From CAZUZD01 sp964624465 (lineage in GTDB: Bacteria; Planctomycetota; Planctomycetia; Isosphaerales; Isosphaeraceae), in NCBI GenBank assembly GCA_964624465.1, contig CAZUZD010000153.1, positions 1 to 14,081 of the forward strand: a stretch of DNA of 14,081 bases, written 5' to 3'. Positions 8,368 through 14,081 of the stretch are shown here, piece by piece. The position numbers and the translations under genes are program-made. The notes below the pieces were generated by a model that did not search any database, was not told the origin of the DNA, and saw nothing but the letters and a program-made list of their open reading frames with translations. Numbering within the stretch: the stretch's first letter is position 1; each line of letters begins with the position of its first letter.

Positions 8368-10083
8368 ATGCAGATGACCCTCGCCTACCAGGGCCGCAGC
8401 CGGGTCGATTCGGGCCCCGGTGGGCTGGCCGTCGCCCTGGCCCCGAATCTCCGGCGCGACCGAGTGGCGTTCGAGGGCCGGCTCCGCGACCCGGTCCGGT
8501 TCCGAGAGGCGATCGGGGCGCTGCACGACGTCGTCATCAACGACCTCCGGGTCGTCCCCCGCGATCGCTCGGCCCACGAGGCCTATCGCCGCGAGCAGGC
8601 GCAGGTCGAGGCGGCGATCCGTCAGACGATCGCCGGGCAGGCGCGGCAGGCGCAGATCGAAGCAATGCCCGAACTGCCCGAGTCGTTCTCGGTCGACTTC
8701 GAGAAACGGCACAACCGGCTGCGCCAGACCTACTGGGGCGCGCGGCAACGCTACGCGCGTTCCCTCTGGCAGAGCGATCCGGAGCTCTGGCGGCTCCTCA
8801 TGCCCTGCGACCCGATCATCACCGTCGCGCCCGACGCCCTGCTCTTCGAGTGCTTCAGCGCCGACGAGAGCAGCTACGGCTGCCTGACCGTCGACCGGGA
8901 GGCCTTCGCTGCCGAGGGGCCGGTCGCCCTGGGAACGACCAACGTGGACTACTCCTGGGCCCTCTCCGAACGGTTCCAGCTCCTGCGGAGCTATCGCGAG
9001 ACCCGGTTCTCGATCGACCCGACCGGTTTCGAGGTCCGAACGGGCGAGGCGGCTGCGGGCTACCGGGAGGAGAAGATCGACCTGCCCCCGAGCTGGCTGC
9101 GGGCGTTGCTCAACCTCCAGGCGGCCCAGAGTCTGCCCATGCGGCGGGTCGCCCTGCCCCGGGAGGCCCTCTACGCCATCCTCGCCCACCTGCGACGGCA
9201 TCGCGCCCCGCGGAGCCCTCGGGCCCTGCGGTTCGAGCTGGTGCCGGGCGGCGAGTCCCGCGTCGTCCTGGAGCCCTGGGAACGTGTGGTGCCGATCCGG
9301 GGCGTGGACCTGGAGGACGGGCCGGCCGAGACCATCCGCGTCTGGGGTCGCGATCGTCTGCTCACGCTGGCGCGGCTGTTGCCGCTGGTCGAGTCGGCCG
9401 AGGTGTTCCTGCTGGGAACCGGCCTGCCGAGCTTCTGGTCGCTGCGGCTCGGCCCGATGCGGCTGCTGCTGGGGCTGTCGGGCTGGACGGCCAACGACTG
9501 GTCCGGCGGCTCGGCGCTGGAGGGGCTCGCACCCCCGGCCGACCCCTCCACCTCGCTCCTGGAGCGGCTCGCCACCGCGTTCCACGACGATCCCTCGCGG
9601 ACCTTCGAGCAGCTTCGCCTGGCCACGGGGGCCCCAGCCGCGGAGGTTGCCGCCGGGTTGAACCGGCTCGCGGGGCATGGCCAGGTCGTGCATGACCTGG
9701 TGGTGGGCCTGTATCGATGGCGGCAGGTGTTGCCGGTGGCCGTCGCCGCCGATCAGCTTGGGCCCGAGTCGACCGAGACGGTGGCTGGTCGCGAATTGCT
9801 CGCCGCCGGCCGGGTCCAGATCACGACCGGCCCAGAGCCGCTGGAGTCGGGTTTGCGGGTGGTCGAGGGCACCGTGGGCGAGCGGCCCGTGCGCCTGGTT
9901 CTGGATGGCGACGGGCGAATTGTGCGGGGCAAGTGCACATGCTCGCACCACTTCCGGTTCGGGATCCGCCGCGGTCCGTGCCGGCACCTGCTGGCGCTGC
10001 GCGACGCGACGCGATCGGCGGCCAGGCCCTCGGGACTGGAGGCGTGGTTCGACGGTCTGGAGGGCGCGGCGCTGGGTCGTTGA
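8368..10083 (+). CDS. SWIM zinc-finger/winged-helix protein, probable retron accessory protein
   Basis: A 571-residue cytoplasmic protein. Near the C-terminus it carries a SWIM-type zinc-binding signature: C523-x-C525-x12-C538-x-H540, in GKCTCSHHF...GPCRHLLAL. SWIM domains bind DNA or proteins. Before it, about residues 395-455 (LLERLATAFHDD...LNRLAGHGQVVHDLVVGLYRW) read as a winged-helix domain. The first 390 residues are not recognised; they contain a basic, glutamine-rich helix (about 65-95) and strand-rich segments. The ATG at 8368 is 7 bases after the ARM gene stop, so the two are surely co-transcribed. An in-frame ATG at 8374 is possible. The TGA stop (10081-10083) lies inside the -35 box of the retron RNA promoter. 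A role as the effector or as the msDNA-sensing part of the retron is inferred from family context, not from sequence. Confidence 0.8.
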   Translation: MQMTLAYQGRSRVDSGPGGLAVALAPNLRRDRVAFEGRLRDPVRFREAIGALHDVVINDLRVVPRDRSAHEAYRREQAQVEAAIRQTIAGQARQAQIEAMPELPESFSVDFEKRHNRLRQTYWGARQRYARSLWQSDPELWRLLMPCDPIITVAPDALLFECFSADESSYGCLTVDREAFAAEGPVALGTTNVDYSWALSERFQLLRSYRETRFSIDPTGFEVRTGEAAAGYREEKIDLPPSWLRALLNLQAAQSLPMRRVALPREALYAILAHLRRHRAPRSPRALRFELVPGGESRVVLEPWERVVPIRGVDLEDGPAETIRVWGRDRLLTLARLLPLVESAEVFLLGTGLPSFWSLRLGPMRLLLGLSGWTANDWSGGSALEGLAPPADPSTSLLERLATAFHDDPSRTFEQLRLATGAPAAEVAAGLNRLAGHGQVVHDLVVGLYRWRQVLPVAVAADQLGPESTETVAGRELLAAGRVQITTGPEPLESGLRVVEGTVGERPVRLVLDGDGRIVRGKCTCSHHFRFGIRRGPCRHLLALRDATRSAARPSGLEAWFDGLEGAALGR

Positions 10084-10109
10084 CAGGAGCGGTCTCCCGG
10101 GCAGATATT
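10080..10109 (+). promoter_or_regulatory. Strong candidate promoter for the retron msr-msd RNA
   Basis: Perfect -35 consensus TTGACA (10080-10085), an 18-base spacer and GATATT (10104-10109; four of six matches to TATAAT). The ATATT stretch stands out in DNA this GC-rich. The expected start is about 10116, six bases before repeat a1. The SWIM gene's stop codon TGA is contained in the -35 box. Confidence 0.65.
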
Positions 10110-10144
10110 GAACGGCCGAGAGCGGGCGGGCCGTGCCCGAGACC
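10091..10144 (+). repeat. Two-tier inverted repeat overlapping promoter and a1
   Basis: The 16 bases 10129-10144 pair fully with three upstream blocks: GGTCTC (10091-10096), GGGC (10099-10102, after a CC bulge) and ACGGCC (10112-10117, after a 9-base bulge). The right arm covers most of a1. A transcript that began upstream, in the SWIM gene, could fold this way and hide a1, whereas one starting near 10116 lacks the outer left blocks. Confidence 0.5.
10122..10140 (+). repeat. Retron repeat a1 (candidate)
   Basis: Pairs antiparallel with 10314-10332 over 19 positions: 15 Watson-Crick pairs, three G-U wobbles (10134, 10126, 10122) and one mismatch (10136 against 10318). In retrons the a1:a2 helix brings the branch guanosine next to the first template base. 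Here a candidate branch G lies six bases after the helix. Confidence 0.62.
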
Positions 10145-10194
10145 AGCATGCTGCGGCGTTCCGCCGCGGTCGAGACTGCCTAGCCACTGCATCC

Positions 10195-10299
10195 CCGAGG
10201 CCGTTGGGCTTTCGCCGCCGGTGGCCTGCCGTGCGGCCACTGAGTCGACCTGCGTCTTGCCGCACGGCAGGCCCCCGGCGGCTCGGTGAACGACCTCGG
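10195..10299 (+). repeat. msd long hairpin (two stacked stems)
   Basis: Lower stem 10195-10205 with 10289-10299: 10 of 11 paired, with one C/A mismatch. Then a small asymmetric internal loop (8 and 6 bases). Upper stem 10214-10237 with 10259-10282: 23 of 24 paired, with only T10222 and C10274 mismatched. The 21-base apical loop contains the palindrome GTCGAC (10244-10249). A long, near-perfect stem is what the DNA part of a retron product looks like. Confidence 0.7.
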
Positions 10300-10313
10300 T
10301 CCTCGCCTCGAAG

Positions 10314-10332
10314 TCGGTCGCGGCCCGTCCGT
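10314..10332 (+). repeat. Retron repeat a2 (candidate)
   Basis: Downstream partner of a1 (10122-10140), lying after the msd hairpin and 71 bases before the RT start. Reverse transcription would begin on the base just before it, near G10313. Confidence 0.62.
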
Positions 10333-10356
10333 CCCTCTCCTCCTGCCCTTCGCCCC

Positions 10357-10375
10357 GGCCCCGGTGCCCGGGGTC
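10357..10375 (+). other. GC hairpin between retron RNA and RT gene
   Basis: CCCCGG (10359-10364) and CCGGGG (10368-10373) around a TGC loop, extendable to eight pairs with one G-U. It follows a2 by 25 bases and precedes the RT ATG by 28. It may mark the 3' processing or partial termination end of the retron RNA; there is no T-tract. Confidence 0.4.
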
Positions 10376-10403
10376 CTCGCCGTCCGCTGAGTGACCCCCC
10401 CGC

Positions 10404-12122
10404 ATGGGCCTCCTCCAGCGACTCCTCGGCCTCCTCCTCGGCCGCCCCGCCCCGACGCCCTCGCCCGGTCCCGGCGCGCCCGAAGCGCCGCCGTCGCGCC
10501 GACCCGTGAACCCGGTCGTTGACGACCGCACCACTCCAACCGCCGTCCCACCGCCTCCGGTCGCGCCCGCACCCGTTCCGGCCGATCCCGGCCCCACCAT
10601 CGCGTCGGCCCCCGCGTCGGAACTTGCGGCGATCGAGCCCGCGCTGCCAGCCAAGTCGAAGCTCGCTCTCCCCGGCGACGACGAGCCCGCTGGCGGTTTC
10701 TTGCCGATCACGCGGGCGGAGATCGTCCAGGCGGCCCGGGGCCAGTCGCTGCTGGCGAACGTCTGGTTCGGGATGCGGGACCGGATCCCGCCAGCCAGCG
10801 ATCCGCGGACGAACCTGATCGATCGGGCCCTGGTGACCGAGGGCCTGCTCACGCCGGAACAGCTTGCCGAGATTCACGCCGTTGGCGCCGAGATGGAACG
10901 GGTCCGTCCCAGCCTCGCCGGGATCGACCACCAGGCCGGGCTCACGGCCGAGGCGGCGATCGAGGCCCGCCGCGCCGATCGCGCCGCGCTCAAGGCCCAG
11001 AAGCGCGCCGAGGCCGCCGAGCGGCGCCGGCTCCACGATGAGTCGGTGGCATACCGGCGGGCCACCGACATCGTGTTCCTGGGGGCCGGGGTCTCGAAGG
11101 GCCTGGCGAACCGCGAGGGAAATCGGGCGGCGCTGGAGGCGCTGGGGCTGCCTGTCCTGTTCACCCCGGCCGAGCTGGCGGCCGCCCTGGACCTCACGAT
11201 CCCGAGGTTGCGCTGGCTGGCCTTCCACACCGAGGTGGCCACCCGGGTGCACTACGTCCGGTTCGAGATCCCCAAGCGCTCGGGCGGTACCCGGGTGCTG
11301 CACGCGCCGCACCGGACCCTGGCCACGGCCCAGCGGTGGATCTTCGACGAGATCCTCCGCAAGCTGCCGGTTCATGAGGCGGCGCACGGGTTCGTGACGG
11401 GGCGTGGGACGCCCTCGAACGCGGCGCCGCACGCGGGTCGGGCGGTGGTGGTGAACTGCGACCTGTCCGACTTCTTCCCGAGCATCCACTGGCCGCGCGT
11501 CCGGGCGGTCTTCCAGCGGCTGGGCTACTCGCCCTCGGTGGCCACGATCCTCGCCCTGCTCTGCACCGAGTGTCCCCGCTCGCCAGTAACCTATGGCGGG
11601 ACCCCGTACCTGGTCGCGACCGGGCCGCGCGGCCTGCCCCAGGGCGCCTGCACCAGCCCGGCGCTCTCGAATCAGGTGGCCGTTCGGCTCGATCGCCGCT
11701 TCAGCGGCCTGGCCGCCCGGCTGGGACTGACGTACACCCGGTACGCCGACGACCTGACGTTCTCCGGCGACACGGAGCTCGAGTCCCGCGTGGGCTACCT
11801 GCTGGCCAGGGTCCGGCACATCGCAGGCGACGAGGGGTTCGCGGTCAACGAGTCCAAGACCCGGGTGCTGCGGCGGAACACCGCCCAGACCGTTACCGGG
11901 CTGGTCGTCAACGATCGCCCCCGGCCGCCACGGTCCGAGCTGCGGCAGCTCCGCGCGATCCTCCACCGCGCGGCCCGCGAGGGGCTGGCCGCGCAGCACC
12001 GCGAGGGCCGGCCCGACATCCGGGCCTGGTTGCTGGGCAAGATCGCCTACGTCGCGATGACCGACCCGGCCACGGCGGCGCGGCTGCGGGCGCAGTACGA
12101 TGCGCTCCCCGAGCACGGTTGA
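10404..12122 (+). CDS. ret: Retron-type reverse transcriptase, Mx162-like
   Basis: A 572-residue RNA-dependent DNA polymerase that would prime from a 2'-OH of the msr RNA and copy the msd. All RT motifs are present: IPKRSGGTR; the retron-typical NAxxH (N339-H343); catalytic D353 in NCDLSDFFPS; LPQGACTSP (411-419); YADD (447-450, catalytic D449/D450); and the retron signature VTG (497-499, VTGLVVN). From memory, the order RLRWLAFHTEV...PVHEAAHGFVTGR...YTRYADDLTFS closely parallels the Myxococcus Mx162 enzyme, as does the KRAEAAERRRL...LGAG segment before it. The N-terminus is a long extension: an amphipathic MGLLQRLLGLLLGR, then a proline/alanine-rich stretch (15-75), then helices to about 250. 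The C-terminus ends soon after the thumb, with no maturase or endonuclease domain. The ribosome-binding site is weak. Confidence 0.93.
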   Translation: MGLLQRLLGLLLGRPAPTPSPGPGAPEAPPSRRPVNPVVDDRTTPTAVPPPPVAPAPVPADPGPTIASAPASELAAIEPALPAKSKLALPGDDEPAGGFLPITRAEIVQAARGQSLLANVWFGMRDRIPPASDPRTNLIDRALVTEGLLTPEQLAEIHAVGAEMERVRPSLAGIDHQAGLTAEAAIEARRADRAALKAQKRAEAAERRRLHDESVAYRRATDIVFLGAGVSKGLANREGNRAALEALGLPVLFTPAELAAALDLTIPRLRWLAFHTEVATRVHYVRFEIPKRSGGTRVLHAPHRTLATAQRWIFDEILRKLPVHEAAHGFVTGRGTPSNAAPHAGRAVVVNCDLSDFFPSIHWPRVRAVFQRLGYSPSVATILALLCTECPRSPVTYGGTPYLVATGPRGLPQGACTSPALSNQVAVRLDRRFSGLAARLGLTYTRYADDLTFSGDTELESRVGYLLARVRHIAGDEGFAVNESKTRVLRRNTAQTVTGLVVNDRPRPPRSELRQLRAILHRAAREGLAAQHREGRPDIRAWLLGKIAYVAMTDPATAARLRAQYDALPEHG

Positions 12123-12147
12123 CCGCGGGCTCGGGTCGGCGCCTTGG

Positions 12148-13575
12148 TCAGCCGGCCGCCTCGACGACGGGAGCCGGCAGCGTCCGCTCGATCTCCGCCA
12201 GGCGATACCCGAACCCGGGGCCCCGAATCGTGCTCAGATCGACGGCGCCGAACTCGCGCCGGTAGAGGCCCGGGTGCACGGCGGCCTCGGGGGTGGAGGC
12301 CTCGGGATAGAATTGCATCCCGTTGGTCTCGACGCCGAGGATCGTGCCGGCATGTGCGGCGAGCAGGGTGTGGGGGATCTGTGCCAGCATGGGGTTGGTC
12401 AGGTCCTGGACCATGAGCGTCATGCCGTGGGCCTTGGCCCAGCACAGGGACAGCAGGGCCCCCGTCTGGGTCTTGCAGGTCTTGAGCGCCACGCCGGTCC
12501 AGCCCAGCGAGCGGCCCAGGCGGATCAGCTCCCAGTCGTGAGCCGACTCGTCCATGAACAGCGGCTTGCGGGCGGCGACCGAATGCACGTCGATCCGGTG
12601 GTGTTCCAGGTCGTAGGGGAACGGCTGCTCAACGTACAGCAGCATGCCGTAGAGGCGGGGGTACTCCGCCATCAGCCGGTCCAGGATGGCGTTGACGTAC
12701 GCGGGGTCATGCACGGTGCAGTTGAAGTCGGCGGTGAGCCACGAGGCCCCCTCCTCGACGGCGATCCGGCCCACCCGCACCAGCCGGTCGTAGTCCCATT
12801 CGGGGTCGGTGCCGGTGAGCTTGACCTTGAGCGCCTGCAGGCCGTCGCGGCGGATCCAGTCGCGGAGCAGGACCGGATAACCGTCGTCGGGCTCGGACCC
12901 CGTCAGGTCCTCGACCCCGAGCGGGTCCTTGCCGCCGACGAGGTGCCAGGCCGCCACACGGTCGGGACGGGGTCGCACCAGGAACTCGTCGGGGTACCGG
13001 CCCTCGAACGTGACCTGCGAGCCCTCGGCCGGGTCGAGGTAGTGCGCGAGGTCGTGGTTCAGGTACTCGGCCGTGTACAGGTCGTAGGTTGGTCGGCCGT
13101 GCAGCATCCCGTAGGCGTCGTGCAGCGCCAGGTCGAACGGGGAGTTGCAGACCAGGGCCGCCAGCCAGGGCAGGTCGTTGCCGGTCTCGCCTGCGGGGGC
13201 GTCGCCGAGGTGCAGGCCGCGGGCCTCGCGGCGCAGCTCGGGGAGCTGCTCGATCGTGAACCGGTGGCCGATCTCCAGCGGATGGCCGAAGGTCTCGAAC
13301 GCCGCCCAGGCTCGCGTCAGCTCGCCACAGAGGTGCTGGAGGACCGAGAGTCTCGCCTCGTAGGATCGCTCGCTGGGCCAGACCCATTGCACGCTCAAGG
13401 GGGTCTCGCCCCAGCCGACCGCCGTGCGCCCGAGCCGGTCCTCGACGGTGAGCTTCACCCGGGCACAGGTGACCTGGGTCGTGATCTCGGGCCCGAACTT
13501 CAGGGGCATCCGGGTGGCGATCGGCAGCAGGTAGAGCGCGGCGGCGATCGGACGGACGTCGGTCGGCTTGAACAT
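12148..13575 (-). CDS. Enolase-superfamily enzyme, mandelate racemase/muconate lactonizing-like
   Basis: A 475-residue cytoplasmic, Mg-dependent enzyme that abstracts a proton alpha to a carboxylate. The N-terminal capping domain (about 15-180, with GWGETPLSVQWVWPS) is followed by the barrel. The superfamily residues are all visible: acid/base lysines K250-x-K252 (ALKVKL); metal ligands D283 (ADFN), E316 (YVEQPF) and D342 (FMDES); and the opposite-face lysine K365 (ALKTCKTQTG). This is the MLE-subgroup pattern shared by dipeptide epimerases, o-succinylbenzoate synthase and N-succinylamino acid racemases; which reaction applies is not readable. It is about 100 residues longer than usual for the group, the extra length lying mainly between the cap and the barrel (about 175-240). 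GAGGTG just before ATG marks the start. It lies 42 bases downstream of the pgi gene and converges with the RT gene, 25 bases between stops. Confidence 0.86.
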   Translation of the reverse strand: MFKPTDVRPIAAALYLLPIATRMPLKFGPEITTQVTCARVKLTVEDRLGRTAVGWGETPLSVQWVWPSERSYEARLSVLQHLCGELTRAWAAFETFGHPLEIGHRFTIEQLPELRREARGLHLGDAPAGETGNDLPWLAALVCNSPFDLALHDAYGMLHGRPTYDLYTAEYLNHDLAHYLDPAEGSQVTFEGRYPDEFLVRPRPDRVAAWHLVGGKDPLGVEDLTGSEPDDGYPVLLRDWIRRDGLQALKVKLTGTDPEWDYDRLVRVGRIAVEEGASWLTADFNCTVHDPAYVNAILDRLMAEYPRLYGMLLYVEQPFPYDLEHHRIDVHSVAARKPLFMDESAHDWELIRLGRSLGWTGVALKTCKTQTGALLSLCWAKAHGMTLMVQDLTNPMLAQIPHTLLAAHAGTILGVETNGMQFYPEASTPEAAVHPGLYRREFGAVDLSTIRGPGFGYRLAEIERTLPAPVVEAAG

Positions 13576-13617
13576 GGCGCACCTCGGGGCGAGGGAGAGT
13601 CGCGGTGGCGGGCCGGG

Positions 13618-14081
13618 TCAGGCCGGCGGCTGGAGGTAGCGCTCCAGCAACCGGGCGGTCGAGCCCGTGAACCCCTGAATCGGGGCGTTCTGCGAGCGGC
13701 TGGCGGCGAGCTGCCCGCGCACCTGCTTGGCGAGCTGCTTGCCCAGCTCGACCCCCCACTGGTCGAACGAGTTGATGTCCCAGACCCAGCCCTCGACGGC
13801 CGTCCGGTGCTCGAAGAGCGCGAGCAGCTGGCCGCACGAGAACGGCGTCAGGGCGTCGAGCAGCAGCAGGCTCGACGGCCGGTTGCCGGGGAAGACCTTG
13901 GCCGAGATCAGGGCCTCGGGCGTCCCCTCGGCTCGCACCTCGTCGGCAGTCTTGATCGCCCGCTGGGCGACAACGGCCTTGATGAGGTCTCCGGACGCGT
14001 GGTCGTTCACGGTGTCGGCTCGGATGCCGAGAAGCCGCTCGAGCCAGAGCCGATTGTCTGCCATGTACTGCGGAAGGAAGC
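13618..14081 (-). CDS. pgi: Glucose-6-phosphate isomerase, C-terminal part (5' end outside window)
   Basis: The last 154 residues of phosphoglucose isomerase, which interconverts glucose 6-phosphate and fructose 6-phosphate in glycolysis and gluconeogenesis. KVFPGNRPSSLLLLDALTPF, LLALFEHRTAVEGW and SFDQWGVELGKQLA correspond to the strongly conserved C-terminal block of the family. That block includes the FDQWGVELGK signature, whose lysine is in the active site. The frame stays open through the window edge (FLPQYM precedes the first in-window ATG at 14064), so that ATG is internal, not the start. The upstream catalytic glutamate region is not in view. The stop is 42 bases before the start of the enolase-superfamily gene, and the two are probably transcribed together. 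Confidence 0.9.
   Translation of the reverse strand, partial: FLPQYMADNRLWLERLLGIRADTVNDHASGDLIKAVVAQRAIKTADEVRAEGTPEALISAKVFPGNRPSSLLLLDALTPFSCGQLLALFEHRTAVEGWVWDINSFDQWGVELGKQLAKQVRGQLAASRSQNAPIQGFTGSTARLLERYLQPPA

Larger units (their letters stand above)
10116..10335 (+). ncRNA. Predicted retron msr-msd non-coding RNA
   Basis: This RNA is the primer and template from which the adjacent RT would make branched msDNA. Elements in order: a1 (10122-10140); a candidate branch guanosine G10146 in AGC (10145-10147); an msr stem-loop with six Watson-Crick pairs GCGGCG/CGCCGC (10153-10158, 10162-10167) around a TTC loop, extendable by one Watson-Crick pair and two wobble pairs; a linker; the msd hairpin (10195-10299); a short tail; and a2 (10314-10332). 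If copying starts next to a2 (about 10313) and stops before the msd hairpin base, the msDNA would be roughly 115-130 nt. This is shorter than the 162 nt of Mx162. Both ends of the annotated interval are estimates: the 5' end from the promoter at 10080-10109, the 3' end from a2. The position directly upstream of a retron-type RT is the standard one. No homologous RNA was compared; the call rests on architecture. Confidence 0.7.

Noticed and set aside
10091..10144. The inverted repeat after the SWIM gene as an intrinsic terminator
   Set aside because: No T-tract follows, and its right arm lies inside the predicted a1 of the retron RNA.
10163..10324. Alternative a1/a2 pairing of 10163-10173 with 10314-10324 (11 pairs, two G-U)
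   Set aside because: It would leave only about 20 bases for the msr before the msd hairpin and would break the short UUC stem-loop; the 19-position pairing starting at 10122 is longer and fits the promoter.
8113..12116. Long minus-strand open frames opposite the SWIM and RT genes (8113-10149 and 9753-12116)
   Set aside because: Low-complexity Q/R/G/P-rich translations without motifs; the plus strand carries clear zinc-finger and RT motifs.
10404..12122. RT as part of a group II intron, a diversity-generating retroelement or a CRISPR-linked RT
   Set aside because: No maturase/endonuclease domain, no template/variable repeat pair, no CRISPR array or cas gene in the window; the NAxxH and VTG motifs indicate a retron.
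1..14081. tRNA, rRNA, insertion sequence or CRISPR array
   Set aside because: No cloverleaf, transposase frame, terminal inverted repeats or spaced direct repeats were seen on reading either strand.

Overview
The window is very GC-rich and its gene set points to a planctomycete, most likely of the Isosphaerales/Gemmatales type. The best marker is the 1249-residue secreted protein combining a LamG domain, a beta-propeller dehydrogenase-like domain, HEAT repeats and a C-terminal single-haem CxxCH domain. That architecture is typical of Planctomycetota. The lineage is inferred from family knowledge; no rRNA or other direct marker is present.

Layout: (1) positions 47-535 (+) hold a small TerB-like helical protein. 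It converges on a leftward cluster running from 6211 down to 570. In transcription order that cluster is the large multidomain cytochrome protein, two tandem membrane-anchored CX5R phosphatase paralogues whose reading frames overlap by 107 bases, and a hotdog-fold acyl-CoA thioesterase. (2) A divergent intergenic region (6212-6404) separates it from a rightward cluster, 6405-12122, which is the main feature of the window: a complete retron-like system. It consists of a HEAT/ARM-type helical-repeat protein, a SWIM zinc-finger/winged-helix protein 7 bases downstream, a 320-base non-coding stretch that folds like an msr-msd retron RNA, and a reverse transcriptase of the myxobacterial Mx162 type. 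(3) A leftward pair follows: an enolase-superfamily (mandelate racemase/muconate lactonizing-like) enzyme and, cut by the window edge, the C-terminal part of glucose-6-phosphate isomerase.

The retron is read as one functional unit. The ARM plus SWIM plus RT gene set matches what I recall as retron type XIII in the published classification. The non-coding RNA has its own strong promoter: TTGACA, an 18-base spacer, then GATATT. The stop codon of the SWIM gene lies inside the -35 box. The predicted start (about 10116) falls just before repeat a1 (10122-10140), which pairs over 19 positions with a2 (10314-10332). Between them lie a candidate branch guanosine (AGC at 10145-10147), a short msr stem-loop with a UUC loop, and a long msd hairpin (10195-10299). 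By analogy with other retrons, the RT would make a branched RNA-DNA hybrid that holds or senses through the two accessory proteins, probably for phage defence. That role is inference.
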